Part shown: piece after piece, positions 1 through 11,052 of the stretch
Layout of the letters: each line of letters opens with the position of its first letter
How positions within the stretch are numbered: the stretch's first letter is position 1
Assembly: GCA_035571275.1 (NCBI GenBank)
Contig: DATMKQ010000102.1
Location: 1-22,813, forward strand
Source of the DNA: Trebonia sp035571275
Lineage (GTDB): Bacteria; Actinomycetota; Actinomycetes; Streptosporangiales; Streptosporangiaceae
DNA length: 22,813 nucleotides
Direction of reading: 5' to 3'
Notes under the pieces: generated by a model
Database searches by the model: none
Seen by the model: only the letters and a program-made list of their open reading frames with translations
What the model was told of the DNA's origin: nothing
Made by a program: the position numbers and the translations under genes

Positions 1-68
1 CCGGGCTGACGGGCGGGGCCGGGCAACCAGGAGAGGCCGGACGGGACACAGACGGCGAGCACCTTGTT

Positions 69-1382
69 GTGCACAGCGTGCCGGTGCCCGATCACGGCGA
101 CCTGCTCAGACGGCTTCCCGACCTGGCCCCCGCGGCGTGGATCCGGCATGGCGCGGGCCTGGCGGGCTGGGGTGAGGCGGCCCGGGTGACGCTGCCGGCC
201 GGGGAAGACAGGTTCACCGCCGGCGAGAAGTGGCTGCGCGAGGTGTTCGAGGGCGCGGACATCAGGGACGACGCGCGCCGCCACGGATCTGGACTTGTCG
301 CGTTCGGCAGCTTCACGTTCGATGACTGCTCGGAGGGCTCCGTCCTCGTCGTGCCGCGCGTGGTCATCGGCCGCGACGGCCATGGCGCCGCCTGGCTGAC
401 GACGATCGTCGAGCAGGGCTCCCGGGCCACTGGTGACTGTGGGGCTGAAGTTGGCTCTGCGACGGATTTCGGGACGACGCCCGAGGGAGTCCGCTGGCAC
501 GACGGGTCGCTGACGGCGCCGGAGTGGGAACAAGCCGTCGCCGCCGCCGTGGAGCGGATAAAAAACGGCGAGCTGCGCAAGGTGGTGCTCGCCCGGGACT
601 TGTTCGCGTCCGCCGACGCCCCCATCGACCCGCGGGTGCTGCTGCGCAGGCTCGCCGCCAGGTACCCGGACTGCTACACGTTCGCCTGCGCCGGGCTGGT
701 GGGCGCCACTCCCGAACTGCTGATCCGCAGGCGGGGCAGCGAGGTGAGCTCGCTGGTGCTGGCCGGCACCAAGCCGCGCGGCGCGACCCCGGCGGAAGAC
801 ACGCGGCTGGGCGAAGAGCTGACGTCCTCGGTCAAGGAGAACGAGGAGCACCGCTACGCCGTCGCGTCGCTGCGCGAGGCGCTCGCGCCGCTGTGCCAGA
901 CCCTCGAGGTACAAAAAGTTCCTGAGCTGATCACGTACGCCAACGTCCAGCACCTCGGCACCCGGGTGCACGGCACGCTCGCCGTGAACCGCTCCGCGCT
1001 GGCCCTGGTCGCCGCCGTGCACCCCACCGCCGCGGTGGGCGGCACCCCTACCAGCACAGCCGTCGAGCTGATCAGGGAACTCGAGAACATGGACAGGGAA
1101 CGGTACGCGGGCCCGGTCGGCTGGATGGACGCCGAGGGCAACGGCGAGTGGGGCATCGCGCTGCGCTGCGCCCAGATCGCCGGGAACCGGGCGCGGCTGT
1201 TCGCGGGGGGCGGCATCGTGGCCGGCTCCGACCCGGCCGCCGAGCTGGCCGAGACCCAGGTAAAATTCCGGCCAATGCAGACGGCGCTAGAGCAGGCGGA
1301 CTTATCCCGTCTTGTCGGTTCTTGTTGGATCATCGAAAGACTTACCGAGCGCCCACGCTACCCGAACGTTACGTTGCGTTAG
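69..1382 (+). CDS. Isochorismate synthase
   Basis: This enzyme converts chorismate to isochorismate, the first committed step of menaquinone or catecholate siderophore synthesis. The chorismate-binding domain is complete: VVLAR at 172-176 after K171, ATPELLI at 213-219, AGTKPRG at 232-238, KENEEH at 256-261, HPTAAVGGTP at 318-327, ERYAGPVGW at 344-352 and GGGIVAGSDP near 380-389. The family's catalytic lysine, acid and histidine positions are therefore present. The start is a GTG with no clear ribosome site; the frame is open to the left edge, so the true start could lie slightly upstream, but the protein from VHSVPV onward looks like a normal family N-terminus. Family members usually stop soon after the MQTAL motif; here about 30 residues of unlike composition follow. 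No siderophore or menaquinone partner is in view, so the pathway is undecided. Confidence 0.93.
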   Translation: MHSVPVPDHGDLLRRLPDLAPAAWIRHGAGLAGWGEAARVTLPAGEDRFTAGEKWLREVFEGADIRDDARRHGSGLVAFGSFTFDDCSEGSVLVVPRVVIGRDGHGAAWLTTIVEQGSRATGDCGAEVGSATDFGTTPEGVRWHDGSLTAPEWEQAVAAAVERIKNGELRKVVLARDLFASADAPIDPRVLLRRLAARYPDCYTFACAGLVGATPELLIRRRGSEVSSLVLAGTKPRGATPAEDTRLGEELTSSVKENEEHRYAVASLREALAPLCQTLEVQKVPELITYANVQHLGTRVHGTLAVNRSALALVAAVHPTAAVGGTPTSTAVELIRELENMDRERYAGPVGWMDAEGNGEWGIALRCAQIAGNRARLFAGGGIVAGSDPAAELAETQVKFRPMQTALEQADLSRLVGSCWIIERLTERPRYPNVTLR

Positions 1383-1386
1383 CCAT

Positions 1387-1410
1387 AGCTTGATGCCTGG
1401 GCGTCAAGCT
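1387..1410 (+). terminator. Hairpin terminator after isochorismate synthase
   Basis: Two 11-nt arms (1387-1397 and 1400-1410) pair fully apart from one G-T wobble. The innermost pairs must open because only 2 nt separate the arms. The hairpin begins 4 nt after the stop codon and is followed by a short AT-richer run (gcttatatt), as expected for a terminator in a GC-rich genome. Confidence 0.6.
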
Positions 1411-1697
1411 GCTTATATTGCGAGTGAGGGGGAAGTCTGCGTTCGGGGGCAATACAACCGGTCTACCTGGGGGGCTGCGCCGGGCACCGAGCAAGGGTGC
1501 TGTCCGGCGCTCGTCGCCGTCTTCGGTACTCAGCGTAGACATACTCGCGAAGACAACAGCACGGCAGAACCAAGACCCGCGAGCACCAACTCGCGGACCG
1601 TGTTGATAAAATTGGGACATATCGGAGGTCAGCACGTCGGGCGGGGTTCCCCGAACGCCGGGCGCCGTTGGCTACTAGGAGTAAGGAGCCGCCCAAC
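1411..1697 (+). other. Gene-free leader upstream of the ABC importer operon
   Basis: No convincing coding region is visible here. It holds the candidate promoter at 1604-1612, a small GC palindrome (CGGGGTTCCCCG, 1642-1653) that would lie in the untranslated leader, and the ribosome site AAGGAG at 1683-1688, which fixes the start of the next gene at 1698. No known riboswitch was recognised. Confidence 0.5.
1604..1612 (+). promoter_or_regulatory. Candidate extended -10 promoter of the importer operon
   Basis: TGATAAAAT matches the extended -10 pattern TGnTAtaaT at 8 of 9 positions and is an AT-rich island in GC-rich DNA. No good -35 box is seen 16-18 nt upstream, consistent with an extended -10 promoter. 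The predicted transcript would start near 1619, leaving a leader of about 80 nt. Confidence 0.4.
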
Positions 1698-3566
1698 ATG
1701 GGAGCCTTCCCATCCAGGCGTAGCAAGGGCCGCGCCCTGCTGGCTACAGCCGGCGTGGCCGTCCTGGCGGTAGTCGCGGGAGCCTGCAGCAGCAACAGCA
1801 GCTCACCCAGCGGCGCAGCCGCCACCGGGGGAACGCCGGTGGCGGGGGGCACCGCGACGTACGCGCTGCCGCCGTCCACCGTGCCGAACTACATCTTCCC
1901 GTTCGACAGCAGCACCTACTTCAGCGTGGTCAACGCTGAATACTTCCAGTACCTGATGTACCGGCCGCTGTACTGGTTCGGCAACGGCGCGAGCCCGACA
2001 CTGAACACCAGCCTCAGCGTGGCCGAGGCGCCGCAGTACACCGGCAACCAGGTGACCATCCACCTCAAGGGCTGGAAGTGGTCCAACGGCGAGACCGTCA
2101 CCGCTAACAACGTCCTGTTCTGGATCCACATGATGCAGGCGGTCGCCAGCACCGACTGGGGCGCGTTCGTGCCAGGCGGGTTCCCGACCAACGTCAGCAA
2201 CGTCAGGGCGGTCAACGCCACTGAAGTGCAGATGACGATGAACAAGGCGTACAACCCGCAGTGGTTCACCTACAACGAGCTCAGCCAGATCACGCCGATG
2301 CCAGAGGCCTGGGACAGGACCGCGTCCGGGCCGAGCCACTGCACCACGACCGTGAGCGACTGCGCCGCGGTCTACAGCTACCTGGACAGCCAGTCCAAGA
2401 ACTTGTCGGGCTGGGCCTCTTCGCCGATCTGGTCGGTCGTCGACGGCCCGTGGAAGCTCTCCGCCTTCAACTCCGACGGCAACTCCACGTTCGTGCCGAA
2501 CACGGCGTACTCCGGACCGCAGAAGGCGCGTCTGGCCAAGTTCGAGGAAGTCCCGTTCACCACGGAGAACGCGGAGTACAACGTGCTGCAGGCCGGCGCG
2601 ACCGGCGGCCAGAAGATCGACGTGGGTTACCTGCCGACCACGGACGCGCCGCCCAAGCCGTCCAACGCGACCGTCGGCCACAACCCGGTCAACGGGTACA
2701 CGCTCGACCCGCTGTACTCCTGGTCAATCAACTACTTCCCGCTCAACTACCAGTCGACCACCGGCAATGGCCCGATCATCAAGCAGCTGTACTTCCGCGA
2801 GGCACTGCAGCTCATGATGAACCAGGCCGCGGTGATCTCGGGTCCGCTGCACGGGTACGGCCAGTTCACGGTCGGCCCGGTCGGCACCTACCCGCCGAAC
2901 CCGTACCTGTCATCGCAGGGCAAGGCCGGGGACCCGTTCCCGTACAACCCGACCATGGCCAAGCAGCTGCTGACCAGCAACGGCTGGACCGTCGTGCCGA
3001 ACGGCGTCACCACCTGCACCGACCCGGCCAAGTGCGGCGCGGGCATCAAGCAGGGCCAGGGGCTGTCGTTCACCCTGCCGTACGCGACGGGCACCACCTG
3101 GATCGAGCAGGAGATGACGCAGCTGCAGTCCAACGCCTCGCAGATCGGCATCAAGCTGTCCCTGGACCCGAGGCCGTTCAACCAGGTGACCGCCCTGGCG
3201 GCGGGCAACTGCGTGGTCGCGCACATCTCCTGCAACTGGGACATGGGCAACTGGGGCGGCGGTTGGACGTTCGTCCCTGACTACTACCCGTCAGGCGAGA
3301 CGCTGTTCCTGTCCGGCTCGGGCGCCAACTCAGGCGGCTACACCAACGCGCAGAACGACTCGATGATCAACGCGACGCTGACCACCGCCTCGACGGGACC
3401 ACTGGACAGCTGGCAGGACTTCCTGGCCAAGCAGGTGCCCGTGGTCTGGCAGCCGAACGGCGTGTACGAGCTCACCGAGATCACCAGCAACCTGCGCGGG
3501 GTGATCCCGCAGTCCACCACACTCAACCTCAACCCGGAGAACTGGTACTTCGTCAATGGCAGTTAG
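1698..3566 (+). CDS. Peptide ABC transporter substrate-binding lipoprotein
   Basis: This is an extracellular solute receptor of the SBP_bac_5 (DppA/OppA) type, about 622 residues, that delivers its ligand to the permeases encoded downstream. The N-terminus has basic residues (RRSKGR), a hydrophobic stretch and a relaxed lipobox AGAC ending at Cys30, followed by a Ser/Gly-rich linker, so it is probably a lipid-anchored lipoprotein. Typical family segments follow: a YRPLYWF region, HLKGWKWSNGETVTANNVLFWI, and a late region in which short helices assign residues to ligand pockets. An upstream in-frame ATG at 1668 exists, but AAGGAG 9 nt before 1698 and the signal peptide make 1698 the better start. 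It leads the operon. Ligand specificity (di-/oligopeptide, nickel or other) cannot be read from the sequence. Confidence 0.92.
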   Translation: MGAFPSRRSKGRALLATAGVAVLAVVAGACSSNSSSPSGAAATGGTPVAGGTATYALPPSTVPNYIFPFDSSTYFSVVNAEYFQYLMYRPLYWFGNGASPTLNTSLSVAEAPQYTGNQVTIHLKGWKWSNGETVTANNVLFWIHMMQAVASTDWGAFVPGGFPTNVSNVRAVNATEVQMTMNKAYNPQWFTYNELSQITPMPEAWDRTASGPSHCTTTVSDCAAVYSYLDSQSKNLSGWASSPIWSVVDGPWKLSAFNSDGNSTFVPNTAYSGPQKARLAKFEEVPFTTENAEYNVLQAGATGGQKIDVGYLPTTDAPPKPSNATVGHNPVNGYTLDPLYSWSINYFPLNYQSTTGNGPIIKQLYFREALQLMMNQAAVISGPLHGYGQFTVGPVGTYPPNPYLSSQGKAGDPFPYNPTMAKQLLTSNGWTVVPNGVTTCTDPAKCGAGIKQGQGLSFTLPYATGTTWIEQEMTQLQSNASQIGIKLSLDPRPFNQVTALAAGNCVVAHISCNWDMGNWGGGWTFVPDYYPSGETLFLSGSGANSGGYTNAQNDSMINATLTTASTGPLDSWQDFLAKQVPVVWQPNGVYELTEITSNLRGVIPQSTTLNLNPENWYFVNGS

Positions 3567-3575
3567 TTGCAGTCC

Positions 3576-3611
3576 GTGCGGGGGCGTCAGGGGTTCCTGG
3601 GGCCCCCGCAC
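3576..3611 (+). terminator. Strong stem-loop between binding-protein and permease genes
   Basis: Arms GTGCGGGGGC (3576-3585) and GCCCCCGCAC (3602-3611) pair perfectly over 10 bp. Inside them a second 4-bp stem (CAGG/CCTG) carries a GGTT loop. No T-run follows. Because the permease gene starts only 45 nt later and lacks its own obvious promoter, this is more likely an mRNA-stabilising or partial-termination hairpin, which in many importer operons keeps the receptor in excess over the membrane subunits, than a full terminator. Confidence 0.6.
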
Positions 3612-3656
3612 AGCCACACCACTTCGTTCCGGACAATTTAGGGCTGGCGGGTTACG

Positions 3657-4613
3657 ATGCTCGGCTTCCTGATACGGCGGATCCTGCAGGCGGCGATCGT
3701 GGTCTTGATCGTCACCATCATCACGTTCATCCTGCTGCGCTTGATCCCCGGCAACGTCGCGATCGCCGTCCTCGGCCCGGCGGCGTACCGTAACCCGGCG
3801 GTGCTGGCCCAGTTCAACGCCCAGTACGGGTTCGACAAGCCGTGGTTCCAGCAGTACCTGCTGTGGCTCGGCCACCTGCTCCAGGGCAACCTCGGGTTCT
3901 CCTGGACGCTGGACCAGAGCGTCGCCTCGCTGCTTGGTGAGCGGCTGCCGAAGACGATCATCCTGGTGGGCCTGTCCACCATCCTCGCGCTGATCGTCGC
4001 TGTGCCGATCGGCATCTGGCAGGCGGTGCGGCGGAACAAGGCGGTCGACTACACGTTCACTGGGCTGTCGTTCCTGTTCTACGCCGCCCCGACATTCTTC
4101 GTCGGCACCGTGCTTATCCTGGTCTTCTCCGTCAAGCTCGGCTGGTTCGGGCCGGAGGCACCGCAGGGTGGCGTCTGGAACGATCTGTCCGACTGGCGTG
4201 ACCTGACGCTGCCGGTGGTCACCCTGGCCCTCGTGACGATCGCCCTGTTCAGCCGGTACATGCGGTCGGCCATGCTGGACAACCTGACAGAGGACTGGGT
4301 GCGCACCGCGCGGGCCAAGGGCGCCTCGCAGCGCCGGGTGATCTGGCGGCACGTTTTCCGGAACTCGCTGATCCCGATCGCCACACTGCTGGGGCTGTCG
4401 CTGCCGGCGATCTTCGCAGGCGCGTTGATCACCGAGTCAGTGTTCAACTACCCCGGCATGGGCTACCTGTTCTACCAGTCCGCGCAGCGGCAGGACTACC
4501 CGGTGTTGCTGGGCTTCATCATCGTGGTGGCGATCGCCACCGTTGTCGGATCGCTGCTCGCCGACATCGCCTACGCGGCGCTCGACCCGCGGGTTAGGTA
4601 CGTGAGCTCATGA
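3657..4613 (+). CDS. Peptide ABC transporter permease, DppB/OppB type
   Basis: This is the first membrane subunit of the importer, 318 residues with about six hydrophobic helices. The N-terminal MLGFLIRRILQAAIVVLIV helix and the following RLIPGN segment are hallmarks of DppB/OppB proteins. The cytoplasmic EAA loop that contacts the ATPase is visible as RTARAKGASQRRVIWRHVF, followed by RNSLIPI. The C-terminus ends with ADIAYAALDPRVRY, also typical. The stop codon overlaps the start of the next permease (ATGA), which indicates translational coupling of the two subunits in equal amounts. Confidence 0.95.
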   Translation: MLGFLIRRILQAAIVVLIVTIITFILLRLIPGNVAIAVLGPAAYRNPAVLAQFNAQYGFDKPWFQQYLLWLGHLLQGNLGFSWTLDQSVASLLGERLPKTIILVGLSTILALIVAVPIGIWQAVRRNKAVDYTFTGLSFLFYAAPTFFVGTVLILVFSVKLGWFGPEAPQGGVWNDLSDWRDLTLPVVTLALVTIALFSRYMRSAMLDNLTEDWVRTARAKGASQRRVIWRHVFRNSLIPIATLLGLSLPAIFAGALITESVFNYPGMGYLFYQSAQRQDYPVLLGFIIVVAIATVVGSLLADIAYAALDPRVRYVSS

Positions 4614-5524
4614 CCGCCACTACCGCCACCCCGGCCCCCGAAGCACAGGCCCCAGGGACCCTGCCTGCCGCCAAGCCGCGCAGCATGTTCATGCGCGGCC
4701 TCGAGGTGTTCGTCGAGAACAAGCTCGCGCTGGTGGGCGTGGCGCTGCTCGTGCTGATCTTCGGGTTCTGCTTCCTCGGGCCGCTGTTCTACCACACCGA
4801 CCAGATTCACGTGAACCTGGCGAACGAGAACCTGGCGCCGGGTCCCGGGCATCCGCTCGGCACCGACCAGAACGGCTACGACGAGCTCGGCCGGCTCATG
4901 GTCGCCGGCCAGATCTCGCTCGAGGTCGGCCTGGCCGCCGCCGTCATCGCCACCGCCCTCGGCACGCTGTGGGGCGCGATCGCCGGGTACTTCGGCGGCA
5001 TCACCGACTCGGTCATGATGCGGCTCGTCGACGCGCTGCTGTCGATCCCCACGCTGTTCCTCGCGCTGGTCGTGGTGTCACTGTTCCCGCCCACCGAGAT
5101 CGAGATCATCCTGGTGATCGCGCTCACCTCGTGGCTGACCACGTCCCGGCTGATCCGCGGCGAGGCGCTGTCGCTGCGGGTCCGCGACTACGTGCAGGCG
5201 ATGCGCGTGATGGGCGGCGGCTCGACGCGCGCCGTTTTCAGGCACATCGCGCCGAACGCGGTCGGCACCATCATCGTGAACGCCACCTTCCAGGTCGCGG
5301 ACGCGATTTTGCTGGTCGTCGCGCTGTCTTACCTCGGCCTCGGCATCCGGCCGCCGCAGACCGACTGGGGCGGCATGCTCAACGCGGGCCTGAACGCCGT
5401 CTACGACGGCTACTGGTGGCAGATCTTCCCGGCCGGCATCGCCATCATCCTCGTCGTCATCGCTATCAACTTCATCGGCGACGCGCTGCGCGACTCTTTC
5501 GAAGTCCGCCTGCAGCGGCGCTGA
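4610..5524 (+). CDS. Peptide ABC transporter permease, DppC/OppC type
   Basis: This is the second membrane subunit, 304 residues. It has a Pro/Ala-rich cytoplasmic N-terminus, a first helix (LALVGVALLVLIFGFCFL), the HPLGTDQNGYDELGRLM motif characteristic of DppC proteins, and the EAA loop YVQAMRVMGGGSTRAVFRHI followed by PNAVGTIIV. The tail INFIGDALRDSFEVRLQRR is also family-typical. It starts within the stop codon of the partner permease and is followed after 9 nt by the ATPase gene, so the three are co-transcribed. The two permeases should form a heterodimeric channel. Confidence 0.95.
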   Translation: MTATTATPAPEAQAPGTLPAAKPRSMFMRGLEVFVENKLALVGVALLVLIFGFCFLGPLFYHTDQIHVNLANENLAPGPGHPLGTDQNGYDELGRLMVAGQISLEVGLAAAVIATALGTLWGAIAGYFGGITDSVMMRLVDALLSIPTLFLALVVVSLFPPTEIEIILVIALTSWLTTSRLIRGEALSLRVRDYVQAMRVMGGGSTRAVFRHIAPNAVGTIIVNATFQVADAILLVVALSYLGLGIRPPQTDWGGMLNAGLNAVYDGYWWQIFPAGIAIILVVIAINFIGDALRDSFEVRLQRR

Positions 5525-5533
5525 AAGGACCTC

Positions 5534-7669
<2,136 letters not shown>

Positions 7670-7672
7670 CGG

Positions 7673-7694
7673 ATGCGGCGGCGCGCCGCCGCAT
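7673..7694 (+). terminator. 22-bp perfect palindrome ending the importer operon
   Basis: A perfect GC-rich palindrome begins 3 nt after the ATPase stop codon and would fold into a stem of about 9 bp with a 4-nt loop. It is followed by tgttgctgttatc, a moderately T-rich run. Placement and symmetry fit an intrinsic terminator; it lies 38 nt before the next start codon. Confidence 0.6.
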
Positions 7695-7731
7695 GTTGCT
7701 GTTATCAGCGTCCGTGTGGGAGGGTTCCTGT

Positions 7732-8580
7732 GTGACTGATTACGGGGACGTCAACCGCGCGAACTGGGACGAACGGGTGCCCGCGCACGTGGCGTCGGAG
7801 TACTACGCGCTCGAGCGCTTCGCTACGGATCCTTCGTTCCTGTCCGACGTGGTCCGGTTCGACCTGCCGCGGCTCGGCGACGTACACGGGCTGCGCGGGG
7901 TCCACCTGCAGTGCCACATCGGAACCGACACGGTCTCGCTCGCCCGCCTCGGCGCGTCGATGACCGGGCTGGACTTCTCCGCGCCGGCCGTGTCGGCGGG
8001 GCGAGCGCTCGCCGACTCGGCCGGGGTGTCCGCGACGTTCGTGCACGCGGACGTGTACGCGGCGGCCGACGTCCTGCCCCACGACGGCTTCGACCTGGTG
8101 TACACCGGCATCGGGGCGCTGTGCTGGCTGCCGGACATCCGCCGCTGGGCGCTCGTGGTGGCGTCGCTGCTGCGGCCGGGCGGCCGGCTGTTCGTCCGCG
8201 AGGGCCACCCGATGCTGTGGACGCTGGACGATGAGCGCGCCGACGATCTGCTCGTGGTGAAGTACCCCTACTTCGAGCGGCCTGAGCCGAACGTGTTCGT
8301 CCAGGGCGGCACGTACGTCCCGACCGACGTGATCTTCTCGCAGACCACCACCCATGAGTGGAACCACGGACTCGGCGAGACCGTCACGGCGCTGCTCGAG
8401 GCGGGGCTGGAGATCACCGCGTTCACCGAGCATGACAGCGCGCCGTGGAACGCACTGCCAGGGAAGATGGAGCAGATCGGCGGCGGCGAATGGCGCCTGG
8501 CCGACCACCCGTCCCGGCTGCCGTGCACCTACACGCTGCAGGCGATCAAGCGGGCTGGGGCGGGCATGGGCCGGGGATAG
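7732..8580 (+). CDS. SAM-dependent class I methyltransferase
   Basis: A 282-residue Rossmann-type methyltransferase of the type 11/12/25 kind. The SAM-binding glycine motif is degenerate but clear (HLQCHIGTDT, 58-67), followed by the ribose-binding acid in GLDFS (D81), a VHADVYAA segment and the FDLVYTGIG strand (120-128). A C-terminal beta/alpha region reads HEWNHGLGETVTALLEAGLEI. The start is the GTG preceded at 7 nt by GGGAGGG; a longer open frame upstream overlaps the importer operon and is not needed. Similar proteins are often annotated only as methyltransferase, and the substrate is unknown. It has its own ribosome site and sits after a terminator, so it is probably a separate unit. 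Confidence 0.88.
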   Translation: MTDYGDVNRANWDERVPAHVASEYYALERFATDPSFLSDVVRFDLPRLGDVHGLRGVHLQCHIGTDTVSLARLGASMTGLDFSAPAVSAGRALADSAGVSATFVHADVYAAADVLPHDGFDLVYTGIGALCWLPDIRRWALVVASLLRPGGRLFVREGHPMLWTLDDERADDLLVVKYPYFERPEPNVFVQGGTYVPTDVIFSQTTTHEWNHGLGETVTALLEAGLEITAFTEHDSAPWNALPGKMEQIGGGEWRLADHPSRLPCTYTLQAIKRAGAGMGRG

Positions 8581-8647
8581 CAGGGCGCACGGCGAATATC
8601 CTCATCAACGGGGCATAACCCGCGGAATAGAGGGGAGCCATCTGACC

Positions 8648-8929
8648 ATGGCTGTCTTCATCGTCGTGCTGCTGATCGTCGGGTTGATCGTGGGCGCCAT
8701 CGCGCGCTTGCTGATGCCAGGTCGTGACTCTCTCGGGATCTTCGGCACCATCGTGCTCGGCATCGTCGGCTCCTTCGTCGGCGGATTCCTGCAGAACCTC
8801 GTCGAGTACCACAAGCTGAGCGTGCATAGCTTCCACCCCGTCGGCCTCATCGGGTCGATCATCGGCGCCTGGGTGCTACTGCTCCTGCTGCGCCTGACCG
8901 GGCTGGAACGCGGGGGCCACCGCCACTGA
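8648..8929 (+). CDS. GlsB/YeaQ/YmgE family stress-response membrane protein
   Basis: A 93-residue membrane protein with three hydrophobic helices (about 2-22, 29-50 and 64-83), the MPGRD motif after helix 1 and glycine-rich packing motifs (GIVGSFVGGF, GLIGSIIGAW). This is the pattern of the transglycosylase-associated (GlsB/YeaQ) family, small envelope-stress proteins of uncertain mechanism. The ATG is supported by AGAGGGGAG 10 nt upstream. The protein is somewhat longer than many relatives because of a YHKLSVHSFHP segment between helices 2 and 3. Neighbours give no functional clue. Confidence 0.9.
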   Translation: MAVFIVVLLIVGLIVGAIARLLMPGRDSLGIFGTIVLGIVGSFVGGFLQNLVEYHKLSVHSFHPVGLIGSIIGAWVLLLLLRLTGLERGGHRH

Positions 8930-9009
8930 GTCGCCGAACCCTCCAAAGTTCCACGCACCCGCCGTTCGGACGTCATCTTGTGTTTGTTTGAAGGTGCTGG
9001 CATTGCCGC

Positions 9010-11049
9010 ATGACTCGCATGCGCCCCGTCGACCGCCGACGGTTCCTTCAGATCGCCGGTGGCACCGTCGCAGCCACCGCACTATCTTCCAGCGTCGCGC
9101 GGGCTGCCGCGATCTCCCCTGCCGTCCGCACGAGGACGATCAAGGACGTCGAGCACATCGTGGTTCTCATGCAGGAGAACCGGTCCTTCGACCATTACTT
9201 CGGGTCGCTCCGCGGCGTGCGCGGGTTCGGCGATCCGCATCCGGCGCTGCAGCCCAGCGGGCAGCCGGTCTGGAACCAGGACGGCGTGTGGCCGTTCCAC
9301 CCGACCGCCCCAGACCTGGGGCTGCAGTTCATCGCGGACCTCGCCCACGACTGGAACACCACGCACCAGGCGCTTGACGGCGGCGCGTACGACCAGTGGG
9401 TGCAGGCCAAGACCAACATCACGATGGCCCACCTGACCCGCGACGACATCCCGTTCCACTACGCGCTCGCGGACGCGTTCACGATCTGCGACAACTACCA
9501 CTGCTCCCTGCTCACCGCCACCGACCCCAACCGGTACTACATGTGGACCGGTTACGCGGGGAACGACGGGACCGACGGCTCGCAGGGCCCGACCGGCCCC
9601 GTGCTGGACAACACCGAGGCCGGGTACGACTGGCAGACGTACCCCGAGCGCCTCCAGGCGGCCGGGGTCTCGTGGAAGATCTACCAGGACAGCGGCGACG
9701 GCCTGACCGCCGCGGGCTCCTGGGGCTGGACCGGTGACGCCTATATCGGCAACTACGGCGACAACTCGCTGCTGTACTTCTTCCAGTACCAGGACGCCGC
9801 GCCGGGCTCGCCGCTGTACCAGAGCGCTCTCACCGGGACGAACGTGGCCAACGGCGGCACGTTCTTCGACATCCTTCAAAACGACGTGGCGAACGGCACG
9901 CTGCCGCAGGTTTCCTGGGTGGTCGCGCCTGAGGCGTTCTGCGAGCACCCGAACTGGCCCGCGAACTACGGCGCCTGGTACGTGTCGCAGGTCCTCGACA
10001 CGCTGACGTCGAACCCCGACGTCTGGAGCAAGACGGTCTTCCTCATCATGTTCGACGAGAACGACGGCTTCTTCGACCATGTCGTCCCGCCGATCCCGGC
10101 CAACCAGCCCTCGGCAGGCGGCTCCACCGTCTCGACGGCGGAGGAGTTCTACGTCGACACGGGCACCAATGTCAACTCGTTCACTCCGGGCCCATATGGC
10201 CTCGGGCCGCGGGTGCCGTTCCTGGCGATCTCGCCGTGGAGCAAGGGCGGCTGGGTCTGCTCGGAGGTGTTCGACCACACCTCGATCATCCGGTTCATCG
10301 AGCGCCGCTTCGGCGTGAACGAGCCGCACATCTCCGCCTGGCGGCGCGCCATCTGCGGTGACCTGACGAGCGCGTTCGACTTCGCGCAGCGGCAGTCCTC
10401 GGTGCCTGCGCTGCCGTCCACCGCGGCCTACGTGCCGCCGGACGACCAGCGGCACCCCTCCTACTACCCGGCGCCGCCCGCGGTGGGGTCGCTCCCGGCG
10501 CAGGAGCCGGGTGTGCGCCTGGCCCGGCCGCTGCCGTATGACCTGCGCGCCGACGGCGTCGTCTCCGGCGGCACGGCGACGATCACGTTCGCCAGCCGGG
10601 GCCGGGTCGGCGCGGTGTTCCACGTGACCTCTGGCTCGGCGCCGCGCGACTATACGGTCGGGGCGGGCGAGGCGATCACCGGTTCGTGGCCCGCGCCTGC
10701 CGGTGAGGACATCCGCGTGCACGGGCCGAACGGCTTCTACCGGCAGTTCGCGGGCGAAGGGCCCGACATTACGGCCAGGCCCGCGCGGGGCGAGCTGGAT
10801 CTGGCGATCACGAACTCTTCCTCTGTCGCCGTGCGGCTGACGCTGACCAGCGCGTACGACGGTCACCAATCACAGGTGACCGCACGGCCGGGTTCGACGG
10901 TCACGGTCACGGCGCCGAGCGCGTTCGGCGGCGGCTGGTACGACGTGTCGGTGACCTCGGATGCGGACCCGCGGTACCTGCGCCGGCTAGCCGGCCACGT
11001 CGAGACGGGCCGGCCAAGCGTCAGCGACCCGAGCCTCGGACTTTCCTGA
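9010..11049 (+). CDS. Tat-exported phospholipase C / phosphoesterase
   Basis: A 679-residue secreted phospholipase C of the bacterial phosphoesterase family (PlcC/PlcH-like, also related to acid phosphatase AcpA), cleaving phosphodiester or phosphomonoester bonds of phospholipids outside the cell. The N-terminus is a twin-arginine signal (DRRRFLQIAGG, then a hydrophobic stretch and an Ala-rich cleavage region near 30-34). The active-site motif ENRSFDHYFG is at 56-65, and DENDGFFDHVVPP and HTSIIRFIERRFG follow in order. The last 160 residues form the two small beta domains typical of this family (PYDLRADGVVSGG, then WYDVSVTSDADPRYLRRLAGHVETG). No strong ribosome site precedes the ATG; a second in-frame ATG lies 9 nt downstream. 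No Pho box was recognised. Complete and well conserved. Confidence 0.93.
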   Translation: MTRMRPVDRRRFLQIAGGTVAATALSSSVARAAAISPAVRTRTIKDVEHIVVLMQENRSFDHYFGSLRGVRGFGDPHPALQPSGQPVWNQDGVWPFHPTAPDLGLQFIADLAHDWNTTHQALDGGAYDQWVQAKTNITMAHLTRDDIPFHYALADAFTICDNYHCSLLTATDPNRYYMWTGYAGNDGTDGSQGPTGPVLDNTEAGYDWQTYPERLQAAGVSWKIYQDSGDGLTAAGSWGWTGDAYIGNYGDNSLLYFFQYQDAAPGSPLYQSALTGTNVANGGTFFDILQNDVANGTLPQVSWVVAPEAFCEHPNWPANYGAWYVSQVLDTLTSNPDVWSKTVFLIMFDENDGFFDHVVPPIPANQPSAGGSTVSTAEEFYVDTGTNVNSFTPGPYGLGPRVPFLAISPWSKGGWVCSEVFDHTSIIRFIERRFGVNEPHISAWRRAICGDLTSAFDFAQRQSSVPALPSTAAYVPPDDQRHPSYYPAPPAVGSLPAQEPGVRLARPLPYDLRADGVVSGGTATITFASRGRVGAVFHVTSGSAPRDYTVGAGEAITGSWPAPAGEDIRVHGPNGFYRQFAGEGPDITARPARGELDLAITNSSSVAVRLTLTSAYDGHQSQVTARPGSTVTVTAPSAFGGGWYDVSVTSDADPRYLRRLAGHVETGRPSVSDPSLGLS

Positions 11050-11052
11050 GCG

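Noticed and set aside
9082..10869. 595-codon open frame on the minus strand
   Set aside because: It is antisense to the complete phospholipase C gene, is very rich in Arg/Val/Gly, and shows no domain motif; such frames are common opposite GC-rich genes.
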